From Erythroxylum novogranatense (taxonomy: Eukaryota > Streptophyta > Magnoliopsida > Malpighiales > Erythroxylaceae), in the NCBI GenBank assembly GCA_029891385.1, contig CM057230.1:39713858-39777857 (forward strand): DNA of 64,000 nucleotides, in the 5' to 3' direction. The notes under the pieces are model-generated. The model did not search any database. It saw nothing but the letters and a program-made list of their open reading frames with translations, and was not told where the DNA came from. The position numbers and the translations under genes were made by a program. Positions 38,191 through 49,034 of this stretch are shown piece after piece; positions within the stretch are counted from its first letter, which is position 1; each line of letters starts with the position of its first letter.

Positions 38191-38333
38191 CAGGATCGAC
38201 AGACTACAGATTTTCTTCACGCTTCTTTTGTTCTCCGGCTTTCATTCTGATTTTATTTGCACCTTCTTGCCTACAATCTCCGGAGTTTTCTTTCAACCGC
38301 CGTTCAAATTCCCAACTTCAATCACCAACTAGG

Positions 38334-39245
38334 TATGTCCTTTTTCCTCGCTTCTTCCTCTAAGTTTCCTCTTTGTAAGCATATCGTCAACCAGTCCTAG
38401 AAGTGGGGTTAGCCCTAGGGATGAAACCACCAAGAGGGCCTCCCAACTAGTCGGGCCGCTTGAAGTAGTGGCGGTGCCGGGGGTGAGAGGTATTGAGGGA
38501 GTCACGGCGAGTGACCGGAAGGATGGGCTGGTCGTTGAGGAGCCACTGAAAGACGAATCAACGATGAGCACGAGAGAGTTGAATCGGTCGATTATTAGGA
38601 ACAATATCCCTTCATCCTGGGGACCTAGGTTGGCCTCCGAGGACGAACGGATCCACAATAATTTGGGAGGATATTTTGCTGTTTCTAACAGCTTCTCCTT
38701 GGTCGGTGGCATGAAGCTTCCGTATGCCCCGATCAATGACGAAGTGTGCGTCGTCTACCGATTGAGGTCGAGCCAAATTCCTCCTAATGGATGGAGATTC
38801 ATTAACGGTTTGGTCTTGTTGTGCCATCAGTTCGGCTGTTCGCCTTCGGTCGGCATCCTACGCCATTTTTTAAGAATGAACCAGAGTTCAAGCGCTGGGA
38901 TCGGGGTCCCTCATCTGCAGTATAGAGATGCTCGATATCGCCCGGCCGGAACGGCTTCAAAAATCCAAGCTTGGCAGATGAAGTACTTTTTCGTGAGGCC
39001 TCTGGGATCTTCCTTTGAGTCCCAGCCGTGGAGATATCCTCTAGTCGAGTGATGGAACGACGCGTCGAGCTTGTCTCTTACTAGAGAGGAGTGGGAGGTA
39101 GTTGACCGCATTAAGGGGCTCGGTTGGTATGACTTCGATCGTCTTATTCTGGGATATCGCGGGGGGGCCTCGGTCGATTCATTCCTAATCGACCCACCGC
39201 TCCGAATTAGCGGGCTAGGAGAAGAAACTGTCCCCTCTAGTTGAC
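38334..39245 (+). pseudogene. Antisense ORF of Gypsy C, first exon
   Basis: This frame is open on the plus strand, opposite to gag-pol, from 38334 to a TGA at 39050-39052. It then continues in the same frame (WNDASSLSLTREEWEVVDRI) to 39243. It resembles the extra antisense proteins of Tat/Retand elements often annotated as plant transposon or gag-like proteins: a conserved-looking domain with IPSSWGPRLASEDERIHN, LPYAPINDEVCVVYRL and NGLVLLCHQFGCSPS. No in-frame ATG is seen before 38562, so an upstream spliced exon or the GTG at 38468 would be needed. Function is unknown. The internal TGA makes this copy defective. Confidence 0.65.
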
Positions 39246-39319
39246 TCCTCATGGTTGAACTATTTACTGTATTTGTAAGTATTGGTTTCGATTTCTAACA
39301 TGTTTTTATTGCTATGCAG

Positions 39320-40585
39320 CCATAGCAAGGCTCAACGATTTCGCTGGGTCCTCCAACCCTACCAGAGGCTAGCGCAAAGCTGTCAGGCCCTCTTCGAAGA
39401 CAAAGAGGCAGGACAAGAAAGGAGAGGCCAGCGCGGATGTCGCTCGGCCTATTATTTCCGAACAGGACGTCGCTCGTCCTACTATTCCCGAGCCGTCTGC
39501 GGCGCCGCCAATAAATTGCACCGAGCGATCAACAAAGTGATGACCCGGTTGGCTGGTGAAGGCCTAGCGGTCATAGAAGAGGAGGAGGAAGAGGTTGAGC
39601 CACCTCTTAAGAGGAAAAAGACCGTTCAGGTTATCGACCGACCGCCCTGCCCATCGAAACAAGGCAGGAAGAAAGAGAAGGGGAGAGAGAAGGGGGAAGA
39701 AGAGCGTGTTGCCCGATCGGACAAGCGCAAGGGGAAAGCGCGAGTGACAAGCGCTGAGAAGTGGGAGCCAACGATCAGTCTGGATAAGGTTGCGTTGCTT
39801 GGGGACTTCGATGTGGCTCTTTACATTGCTCAGAGGGTCGTTCCCCTTGCAGACGAGAAGCTTATAGACTTGTTGGGCAATCAGGAGCTGACGGCCCGTC
39901 TCATCTGTAGCTGTGCGAGGGATCTGGCGTTCGCCTTCGCGATGTACCAACGTGTTGAACAGCTCGACGGGACTGTCCGAACGCTAGACTGGGAAGGCCG
40001 TGATTTTCTTGAGCAAGTGAACACTTTGAGGGCCTAGCTTTCAGAGGCCAAAGAAGAGAGAGACGTCTTCCGGGCTCAACTCTCTTCCTTGGAGGAGGAG
40101 AAGAAATTTTGGGAGGAGGAGAGGAGCGTTTTGAAAGCTCAACTCGCTACGAGGGAGGAGGAAAAGAGCAGGGTGATTACGGCGAAGGACGGGCTGGCCA
40201 AGGAATGTAAGGACCTGAAGAGCCCTCAGAGAGTTGAGGCGATCAAGCGATAGAAAAGGCTTGTGACTTGGCCCTTTCGATCCTAAAGAATTGCCACAAC
40301 GTTTGCATCCCTGACGGGTCAGATGGTCCTTTATTCGAGGATTATGCCGAGCTGATACTTCCCACCGTTCTCGGCCTTTCTCTGGAGGAAGTGAAGGAGA
40401 TAGCTGAGGGAGAACGAACGTCAGTTCCAGATGAGGAGCTGGACCTTAGCTCGGATGAGGAGGACGAGCGATCTCACAGGGGTGTCTCTCCGATTCTTCC
40501 TGCAGACTCTGGTCCTGCCTCGGCTGCTTTGCCGACCTCCCCTTCTGCCGATCTAGCTGCTTCTCATCCTGAAGATCCCCACTAA
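39320..40585 (+). pseudogene. Antisense ORF of Gypsy C, second exon with coiled coil
   Basis: After a likely intron (39245-39319, ending TTGCTATGCAG) the antisense gene continues with a basic, low-complexity part (PPLKRKKTVQVIDRPPCPSK), a helical stretch, a charged coiled coil (EERDVFRAQLSSLEEEKKFW) and an acidic tail (DEELDLSSDEEDERSH) ending at 40584. Reading frames change near 39530 and 40230, and stops occur at about 39370 and 40036, so it is broken. The nuclear-looking basic patch and the coiled coil suggest a protein-binding role, but no function is known. Confidence 0.62.
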
Positions 40586-40795
40586 CTTGTGCTATAGGAC
40601 CCTGAAAGCTCACCTAGTCGGTCTTGTGACCAGGAAAAATATGAAGAAATAAAAAATTTTATTCTTATCCTTCACTGTATTCTCAATTTTGCAAACGTAA
40701 CTTAGATTGTCATTAGTTTCATATAAAGGTCTGCTTTTTCATTTTGCGGGGGCGTCAATAGATCCTTCGACCGATCGATGCAAAAGAAACCAGCC

Positions 40796-41195
40796 GAGCG
40801 ATCCAAGATTAATCTTCTCGGCATCGCCTAATTTCAAGGATCTTGTCTTGGCAACCTGGCCGAGAGTGGTCGAGGCTGAGCGATTCGAGATTAATCTTCT
40901 CGGCATCGCCTGGTTTCAAGGATCTTGTCTTGGCAACCTGGCCGAGAGTGGTCGAGGCTGAGCGATCCGAGATTAATCTTCTCGGCATCGCCTGGTTTCA
41001 AGGATCTTGTCTTGGCAACCTAGCCGAGAGTGGCCGAGGCCGAGCGATCCGAGATTAATCTTCTCAGCATCACCTGGTTCCAAGGATCTTGTCTTGGCAA
41101 CCTGGCCGAGAGTGGTCGAGGTCGAGCGATCCGAGATTAATCTTCTCAGCATCGCCTGGTTCCAAGGATCTCGTCTTGGCAACCTGGCCGAGCAA
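40796..41195. repeat. 82-bp minisatellite in Gypsy C
   Basis: Nearly five head-to-tail copies of an 82-bp unit begin at 40796, 40878, 40960, 41042 and 41124; the last is about 70 bp. Each contains GATTAATCTTCTC.GCATC and TTGTCTTGGCAACCT. The spacing is exactly 82 in all intervals. It lies between the pol stop and the antisense gene, where Tat elements are known to carry variable tandem repeats. Apparent long frames across it come from the repeat itself. Confidence 0.93.
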
Positions 41196-41397
41196 TGTGG
41201 ACGGTAATCAATCTGTTTTGTCGTTCTAGCTTATTTTGGTGAGGCTCTGTCTGCCGAGAAACTTGAAACCCTTTATTGATGATGATAAGGGGGTGGGCCG
41301 TTAAAAAACCTGACTAGCAAGGCCAGGAAAAAGGTACCCCCTACAAATGCGTAAGTAGCAATACAGTACAAGATAAAGAAATAAATAAAACAAAGCT

Positions 41398-42800
41398 TAT
41401 CTATTGATAAAATGTCTTCAGGTTTTGAGAGTTCCATGACCTCGGTAGAATCTTGCCATCAACGCTGCGCAGGACGTAAGATCCGTGTCCAGCTTTTTTG
41501 ACCACTTGATAGGGTCCTTCCCACGCCTGTCCGAGCTTTCCAGGATGTTTCCCAGCCGCCTCGGCCTTTCTTAGAACATAGCTGCCAATCTCTATATCGT
41601 TCGGTCTTACCCTTTCGTTGTAAAACCTTGTTGCTTTTTGTCTTAAGGCTTCTGAACGAGCAGCTGCCCTATCCCTGTCTTCACCGAGAAGCACAAGTTC
41701 TGCCCGGCGGACTTCATTATTCCGTTCTTCTTCATAACTCGACACTCTTTGGTTGTGCAACACCACTTCTACTAGAACTAGGGCTTCTACCCCAAAGGTC
41801 ATCCTGAACGGTGTTTCCCCTGTGACTCCATTTGAGGTAGTTCTGTACGCCCACAATACTTCATCTAGTTTATCTACCCAAGTCTTACGTCCATCTAAGC
41901 GCTTCTTGAGGGCACTCATTATCTTTTTGTTAGTGTTCTCTGCAAGACCGTTACTTTGAGGGTGAGTTACTGAAGTTAATTGGAGTCTTATCTTTAGTCG
42001 CTCACAGAAATCTCTGAACTTGTCATTGTCGAACTGTTGACCGTTGTCTGTAACCAACACCATAGGCATCCCAAAGCGACTTAGTATGTTTCTTCTTACA
42101 AAATTTTCCATCTTATGCTCAGTAATTGTAGCGACCGCTTCCGCTTCTACCCATTTGGTGAAGTATTCTACTACTACTATCAAAAACTTCTTCTGTCCAG
42201 GACCGAGAGGGAAAGGTCCTAGTATATTCATTCCCCATTGAGCAAAGAGGATAGGATGGCTCACAATTTTCATCCTCTCGGTCGGTTGGTGAGACAGGTT
42301 ACTGTTTTTCTGGCAAGTCTCACATCGGTTGATTTTCTCCTGGCAGTCTCTCTTCATTGTCAGCCAGTAATACCCCTGTCTAATCAATCTATGAGCCAAC
42401 ATTCTGCCTCCTATGTGTTTTCCGCACATTTCTTCGTGGACTTCAGCCATTGCCTGCTCTGCCTCTTCTTCGCTCAAGCATCGTAGTAGTGGCCAGTCAT
42501 AAGATCGCTTGTACAAGGTGCCATTAACGATGGCATATTCGGCCGCCTTTACCCTTAGTTTCTTGACCTCCAAGGTTTCTTTCGACTGTGTTCCCTCGAG
42601 GAGGTACTGTCTGATCGGTTCCATCCAACTTGATCGCTCGGCATTTGCGTCAAGGACTTCCTTGGCTTTTTGAATACTAGGCCGGTCTAGCCGCTCGACC
42701 AAAACATTATTTTTCGCATCTCGATCAGAAGCCATTTTAGAAAGCGCATCTGCCCGAACGTTTTGCATCCTTTCTATCCTGCTAACCGAGTAGTCTTCAA
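41398..42800 (-). pseudogene. Gypsy C integrase
   Basis: A 455-residue open stretch ends at a TAG beside 41401. It has the HHCC zinc-binding domain (HEEMCGKHIGG, then CETCQKN), the catalytic core and a C-terminal chromatin-side domain (GSYVLRKAEAAGKHPGKL). The second acidic residue (VTDNGQQFD) and the Glu (NGLAENTNK) are kept. The first catalytic Asp is Asn: WGMNILGPFP instead of WGMDILGPFP, codon 42228-42226. It would therefore be catalytically dead even though the frame is long and open. Confidence 0.88.
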
Positions 42801-43520
42801 AATTATTGAACTCTTACTTCGCCAATTCCAAATATTTGACCATGTTGTTCCCTTTGGCCTCGTACTGCCCCGTAACCTGACTGACCACTATTTAGCTATC
42901 GCTATACACCTTCAAATGTTTCACCCTCATCTCTCTTGCCAACTGAAGACCGACTATTAGCGCCTCATATTCCGTCTCATTGTTGGATGCCTTAAAGTCT
43001 AATCTGAGAGTGTACTCCACCTTTTCTTCCTAGTGTGGGCTGATCAAGACCACTCCTGCCCCGCATCCCTCAGCATTAGAGGATCCATCAATAAATAAGC
43101 TCCAAGTAGGATGTATTTCATTCGAGGTAGGTTGACTCATTTCTGCTACAAAGTCCGCCAATACTTGGGCTTTGATCGTCATCCGCGGCTTATAGTGTAT
43201 ATCAAACTCCCCCAGTTCTACTGCCCATTTTACCAGCCGCCCAGAGGTTTCAGGCTTCTGAAGGCACTGTCTAAGGGGTTAGTCGGTCTATACCTCGATG
43301 GTGTGACTCTAGAAGTAGGGCCTAAGTTTCCGCGCTGCGGTTACCAATGAAAGGGCCAGCTTTTCAATAGGTGCATACCGCATCTCTGGTCCATTCAGTA
43401 CTTTACTGACATAGTAGATTAGGAATTGTTCACTATCGTCTGATCGGACTAGAACTGCGCTGATCACCCCCTTTGTGATTGCCAGATAAATAATCAGACT
43501 CTCCCCCTCAACGGGGCTCT
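42800..43520 (-). pseudogene. Gypsy C RNase H and second (archaeal-like) RNase H
   Basis: Continuing past the stop at 43519, the minus strand encodes the standard Gypsy RNase H (KGVISAVLVRSDDSEQFLIY, then MRYAPIEKLALSLVTAARKL). A linker and a second RNase H-like domain follow (WSLFIDGSSNAEGCGAGVVL, KASNNETEYEALIVGLQLAR, YSDS). This second domain is typical of the Tat branch. Stops interrupt at about 43302, 43290, 43033 and 42894. Confidence 0.82.
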
Positions 43521-44454
43521 ACAAAATGAGTGGACTAGTCAGATACTGCTTCAAGTGTTGAAATGCTTTTTCGCATTCATCCGGCCATTGAAACTGGGTC
43601 ACATTCGCTTTCCTCAAAATTTTGAAAAACGGGAGGCACTTGTCCCCCATCCTGGAGACGAATCTGTTCAAAGAAACTATCCGCTTGGTCAATATCTGAA
43701 CATCTTTCAAGCACCGCGGCGAGGGAATTTGAACAATAGCTTCGATCTTTTCTGGATTAGTTTCAATCTCCCGCTGAGTAATCATAAACCCCAGGAATTT
43801 TCCAGATGCCACACCAAAGACGTATTTTTCCGGGTTAAGCTTCATCTGAAATTTATTAAGGGTCTGGAGGACTTCTTTGAGATCTTCCATATGCTCAGCG
43901 GCCGTCTTACTTTTGACCACCATATCATCCACATAGGCCTCAACTGATCGACCAATCTGTTTCTTAAAAACTTCCATGACGAGCCGCTGATAAGTGGCCC
44001 CTACATTCTTTAAGCCGAACGGCATTACTTGGTAGCAATACGTGCCCTGGTCAGTTATAAATGTTGTCTTCTCTTTGTCTTCGAGACTCATTTGAATCTG
44101 ATGGTAGCCCGAGAAAGCATCCAAGAAGCTGAGAAGTTCATGCCCTGACATGGAGTCTACCAGCTGATCAATTTTGGGGAAAGGGAAGCTGTCCTTTGGG
44201 CACGCTTTGTTTAAGTCGGTGAAGTCAATGCACATTCTCCACTTTCTGTTTTTCTTCTTCACAAGTACAACATTTGTCAACCATTCAGGGTATTTGACTT
44301 CCCGAATGAACCCAGCACTAAGCAGCTTTTCTATTTCTTTCTCAATCACTTCCTGCCTCTCTTTGCTTTGCCACCGCTTCTTCTGTCTAACTGGCTTACA
44401 ATCTTTTCGGATACCGAGAGAATGCGATGCAACCGATTGAGAAATTTCAGGCAT
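43519..44454 (-). pseudogene. Gypsy C reverse transcriptase
   Basis: A 311-residue open frame has the full reverse transcriptase order: AGFIREVKYPEWLTNVVLVK, DFTDLNKACPKDSFPFPKID, FLDAFSGYHQI, MPFGLKN and the catalytic YVDDMVV. The thumb and connection then follow. It copies element RNA into DNA in the particle. The domain itself is intact, but stops lie on both sides (44466-44468 and 43519-43521), so it is not part of a working polyprotein. Confidence 0.9.
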
Positions 44455-44712
44455 ATCGCTCGGTACTCAGGCGAAGACCGATCTGTTTTCTACCAAGCAA
44501 TCAATGATTTCTTTGACTAGGCCCTTCTGAAGCTCGGAACCTAGATTTGTGAACTTAGAACAGTCTGCTTAATCCAATATGACCTGCTGCGTTTCTTCTA
44601 CGGGGTTCATCCTCTCCGTTTCTTCATCAACTCTCATGTCAAGAGAGCTTGTCAAGACTACTGTCCCGTCTAGTGTCCTTGTTTCCATTAAGTAGCATTC
44701 CCTAGCGATTCT

Positions 44713-45777
44713 CTACTGACCCCTGACAACACCGATTCTATGGGACGTTGGAAACTTCATTGCTTGGTAGTAGGTGGAGACAACTGCTCTGAGGGCGTTT
44801 TGAGTGGCTCGTCCGATTATCGCATTGTACGCCCCTACAAACTTCACAACCAGGAACTCAACGTCCTTCTCTATCTGATACGACTTTTGTCCAAATTTTA
44901 CTTTCAAAAAGACTCGGGAAAATAGGTAGGCTGATGCTCCAGCTACCCATTTGATAGGTCCTTCTATAGGCAGTAGTCGATCCTCTGGTATCTCCATATG
45001 CTTGAAGGCATCATAATACAATAGGTCGACCGAGCTGCCAGTATCGATCATTACCCGTTTCACCTCGTTACCATCCATGTTCAGATTCACTACGAGCGCG
45101 TCATCATGAGGAAAACTAACACCATCTAGATCAGATTCGTCGAATGGTATCATCCCATCGTTCTGCTTCATTCTCTTGGCCGACAAGTCTTCACCAACCT
45201 GCCTGGCATACCTCTTTCTTCCTTTAACGGTGGACCCACTTGCTGCACTACCACCAAAGATCATGTTAATGACCCTAATCGGTCGGTCATCTTGTTGTCC
45301 GGTGTTTCTGTCGCCTCTTGCCCTGGACTGTCCTCTCGCTTCGCGTCGATCGTCAGTATTCTCATTCTGCCTCCCTCCATCATTCCTATCGTTTCGCCTC
45401 CAAGGCTGTCGCCAGTTGTCGGACCGACCGCTCTTATTCTCATTGTCTCGATCGACATTCTTTCCGTATTTCAAAAATCGACCCAGCCTTCCCCTTTGGA
45501 TAAGGAGTTCGATTTCTTTTTTCAAGTCCCACCAATCCTCCGTGTCATGACCGATGTCTCTATGGAAGCGGCAATATAAATCAGGGTCCCTCTTCTTGAG
45601 GAAAGTCTTCAACTTATTGGGTTCTCGGAGGGGTTCCCCATCTGCTCTCATGGCCGCCAATACTTCCGCATATCGCCTGTTGAGCGGGGTGAAGAATTCT
45701 CGTCGATGTCCCTGTCGATCGGTCGGCTTTCTCCATTTCGACCGTCCTTCGTCGCCAGGAATCATCCGCTCTGCCAC
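44713..45777 (-). pseudogene. Gypsy C Gag C-terminus and protease
   Basis: The 354-residue frame begins in Gag. It contains a degenerate zinc finger (CRFHRDIGHDTEDWWDLKKE; the usual last Cys is Trp), an Arg/Asp/Asn-rich linker, and a retropepsin domain with active-site IDTGSSVDLLYYDAF and the flap-to-core segment AYNAIIGRATQNAL. A frameshift near 45790 separates it from the rest of Gag, and a stop follows the protease at 44713. Confidence 0.87.
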
Positions 45778-45789
45778 TCGGCCCGCGGT

Positions 45790-46850
45790 CGTCTGCTCTA
45801 CGTTTTGTGTTTTTCAACACTTCCTCGAGCTAGATATACTTGTCCGCCCTATTTCTTATCTCTTGAATAGACTTGGGCTGATCGAGGGCCAGTGACTTCT
45901 TAAACTCTTCATCCCTTGTGTTGCTCATCAGTGCCGCCAACATGGACGAGCAAGTGAGGTCAGGGACTTCGACAGCTTCATTATTAAATTGAGTGATGAA
46001 CTCCCGCAAACTTTCGTTCCTTCCTTGGGTCAACTGCATCACTTCCAAGGCGGCCTTTTGTGGTCGTTTACTTATAGCAAATTGATTGAGAAAGAGCAGC
46101 TTAAAAGCCTCGAAGCAAGTAATGAGACATGGGGGTAAACTATTGAACCATCGTCGGGCTCCTTCTTAAAAGGCGGTGCAAAATGTCTTACATTGAATGG
46201 CGTCGGGGACGCAATGTAGGTTCATCATCGACTGGAAGTGCTGCAGATAGTCTAGGAGATCGGTCTTTCCAGTATATTTTTCAGGCGTCGGTATTTTGGT
46301 GCCGGCCGCTGGGAGGCTATCCAAGATTGATGGGATGAAGGGAGAGTTATATTGTGCTGATGGATGATTCGGACGAGAATTCATGGCCACATTGATCCGA
46401 TAGTCCACGATTTTTTCTAGGGCTTCAGCAGAATGACAATCGACCATCATACCAATCTGTCGTGAGGGTGTCTGCTGTTGTTCCTGCTGAGACTGTAAAA
46501 TTTGACGAATCAATAGATCAACCGCTTCCTCGATCTGTTTTCGGGTAAGGGAGGTTTGTTGTGGTGCAGGAGGATTTGCATCTAGGAGGTGCTGAAAATT
46601 TGGATGCATATTGGTCTCAGCATTGTCCTCAAGGGCTACGCTCTGTTCTTCTTGATCTGGGTTCTGAGGTTGTGGTTGATCATTCGGGTGCGAAGATTGT
46701 GTGCGGGAATCATGATGTGTTGGCGGGAGAGTGGCAGGTAACTGCAAACCCATCCGTTGTAGTGCAAGTATCGCAACGACGGCTATATCAAGGTTGGCTG
46801 CTGCCGCCTGACTGATCTGAGTGTTTCTGAACGTGGTGCCCTGATGTCGA
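45790..46850 (-). pseudogene. Gypsy C Gag N-terminal part
   Basis: This holds a Gln/Pro-rich N-terminus, then the retrotransposon Gag capsid domain (YTGKTDLLDYLQHFQSMMNL, GARRWFNSLPP, SLREFITQFNNEA). A TAG at 46166-46168 splits the capsid domain, and a second stop lies near 45831. The apparent start at 46963 is inside the LTR; the true start must be after the primer site, possibly the Met near 46755. Confidence 0.83.
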
Positions 46851-46870
46851 GCCCCACGGTAGGCGCCAAC

Positions 46871-47205
46871 TGGTTCTGTCTGATTCTGGTGAGGCAGGAC
46901 GCTACCGTTTGGATCCATGAGATTGGTTGTCTTTAGCAAGAGAATACCTGTAAAACAGCACAAGGCACGCCCGGAGTTAATAGCCGGCAGGCCCCGCCAA
47001 CGCTCAAATTAGTCTTTTGGTGAGGGTTTTGGTAGCTATAAACAAAGAATGTCAGGATTCTAATGTCGCACAGACACAAAGAAGACTTATATATGGAATA
47101 GATCTTTAGGTTTAGGTCTTTACGTATGCATGGGAGGTTTCCACCTGCGAATGGGTCGTGGACGCGTGGACTTAAACCTGGGCTTAACACAACCGACCTT
47201 AACTA
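46871..47205 (-). repeat. 5' LTR of Gypsy C
   Basis: 335 bp matching 37333-37673. Its outer end reads TAGTT where the other copy has TGGTT. The primer site TTGGCGCCTACCG starts one base inside (46869 downward). Confidence 0.83.
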
Positions 47206-47379
47206 TATATATATATATATATAGACACGTGAGGATTTGTGAAATGCAAATGAATTATTCGAACACGAGATTCGTTTACTGTTGAATAATATATAATCTA
47301 TTAGTTTTTTTAAAAAAAGTAAATATAGATTGTGAATAAGTGAATTTTTTTATTAAAAAATAAACTTAATTTTGACTTG
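47206..47379. repeat. Right copy of a duplication flanking Gypsy C
   Basis: It repeats the end of the Copia A LTR and its flank (compare 37166-37319), then continues into unique DNA after TTTGACTTG. It places Gypsy C at the junction of a pre-existing tandem duplication. Confidence 0.8.
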
Positions 47380-48547
47380 ATTAAGTCTATCTATCTACCT
47401 ACTTATCACACTCCAAGTTTACTTCTGATTGATAATAAACGTGGCTTAGTAGGGTTTATTTGAATCACGTTTCCACGAATGTATCCGTCCGTCTGACGTC
47501 TGACAATTGATGCCTATGTCTTGTCCTAGTGACATAACCAAGGAAACAGTTAAATAAGGAAATGCCATGACACAGAGAGTGAAGAATTAAACTCTGTTTT
47601 GAATTGGCCTCAGGTCCTCAACTGATGAAAGCAGACTGAGAAAACGAAGAAGGACCGAAGAAAGTAGAACGATGATTTCCATTTGATTTAACTTTGTGGA
47701 GAAAAAAGATTCGTTCAGTCAAATTTGACATTATACTTTTACATGATATATCTAACCAACTCGCTCCATCCCCTCCCAAGGTCAATATGTCAAATTCGGG
47801 TTAATTGGGCTTTAGACCTGAGTTTCGATAAGAACTTAAAAATCTAAAGTTCCTATCATTGCACAAACTTACTGATGACATTAAAGCAAATTTAGGATGC
47901 CATTTGGGCATAGGCTCGACCCGAATTGAGTTCAATTCGCTAGGCCAAAGTTGACAGCTCAGACTGACCAATTAGGTTGACGTTATTTTTCATTTTTAAT
48001 TTAAAAATTAAAAAAGGGCCTATTAGGTAAAGTCGGGCTCCAGGCTACCTCGAGCACAGGCAGAAAGGTTATAGTTTAGAGGTTGTTTGGGACAAAAGGA
48101 TCATTTTTTACATCCACCGACAAATTTAACTCTAAAGTTTCAGAGAGTATAAATAAAATCTTAACACTTAGAAAATATTTAAATATAACCCAAAAATAAC
48201 AGAGAAATTGATGATTATATGTTGCCAAGCAAATTTTAATATTATTTTATTGCATATTCAGGTCCCACACTACCACTTTATGACAGTGTGAGATCCATTT
48301 TCTTAAAATGAAATTTTAAAATTTTATTAACTTTTACCTATGGGACCAACCATAATTAATTAATCCTAATTTTGGTTAACCTAACTAATTAATATGTTAA
48401 CTTTTATTAACTTAACAATTAAATTGACTAAATTACATGTTCTTCTCCTTCTTCTTTGAACTCAAAGAAAAGAAATGATATCCAGGACTTTATTTTTGCC
48501 TTTATTTCTTCCTTTTCTTTTAGTGTGCGTATATCTTCACTAACCAC
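47380..48547. other. intergenic spacer
   Basis: No gene or clear repeat was recognised. This is probably old spacer between the kinase and the transporter genes. Confidence 0.5.
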
Positions 48548-49019
48548 TGTTGGATTTAATCCAGCATGTAGGTACATATGTATATATGAATTAATTGTAT
48601 TTTATGAGTTATTATAAGGTTAAGCCTGGTTAAAATGATCTATTAAGGTTAAAGGCTTTGAACTATATGACATCTAGTAAAGTATGGGCTTTAAGGAGTG
48701 ATAACTAATAATCTAATTTCTATTTTATAATGGGCCAAAATAGAAATAAGACAAATTACATAAAGAATTAGGGTTATAGTCCTTAAGTTAGATGTACAAT
48801 TATTTTTCTGATATCCCATCAGTCATAAAAGTAACGGTTCTTAAGAGAAAACAGACGTACATATTAACTTGGAAGACAAATAACCACAAGACTCAAGAAT
48901 TACGCTATTCTCATAAATTGAGATACGCTTCGGTAACAAATATAAGTATTCTTGATGATTTGACATGATTGTTAATATGATTGGTGATGGTTTTCACCAT
49001 AGGGAATTAAATTCTATCA
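48548..49019 (+). repeat. 5' LTR of Copia D
   Basis: It starts TGTTGGATTTAATCC and ends ATTCTATCA just before the primer site. It shares with the 3' end region AATCTAATTTCTATTTTAT and CTATATGACATCTA.TAAAG. Confidence 0.75.
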
Positions 49020-49034
49020 AGTAGTATCAAAGCC

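Larger units (their letters stand above)
37333..47205 (-). mobile_element. Ty3/Gypsy LTR retrotransposon C, Tat type, minus strand
   Basis: LTRs of about 340 bp lie at 46871-47205 (5' LTR) and 37333-37673 (3' LTR). The 3' LTR begins TGGTT and ends AACCA on the minus strand, and TATAT on both sides fits a target duplication inside a TA repeat. The primer site after the 5' LTR starts TTGGCGCC. On the minus strand the order is Gag, protease, reverse transcriptase, RNase H, a second RNase H-like domain, and integrase. About 3.7 kb then separates pol from the 3' LTR and holds an 82-bp minisatellite and a plus-strand gene. Dual RNase H and an antisense gene are hallmarks of the Tat branch. Stops and frameshifts disable it. 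Confidence 0.93.

Noticed and set aside
38329..38736. 135-codon minus-strand open frame in Gypsy C
   Set aside because: It is opposite the first exon of the plus-strand antisense gene, downstream of pol, with no similarity to element proteins.
39564..39950. 128-codon minus-strand open frame in Gypsy C
   Set aside because: It is the shadow of the plus-strand antisense gene, which has the better domain and compositional support.
40707..41207. Overlapping open frames on both strands
   Set aside because: They exist because the 82-bp minisatellite lacks stops in several frames; the protein repeats simply mirror the DNA repeat.
46871..46963. Methionine at 46963 as the Gag start of Gypsy C
   Set aside because: It lies in the LTR, and the apparent frame crosses the LTR end and primer site; the true start must be inside.
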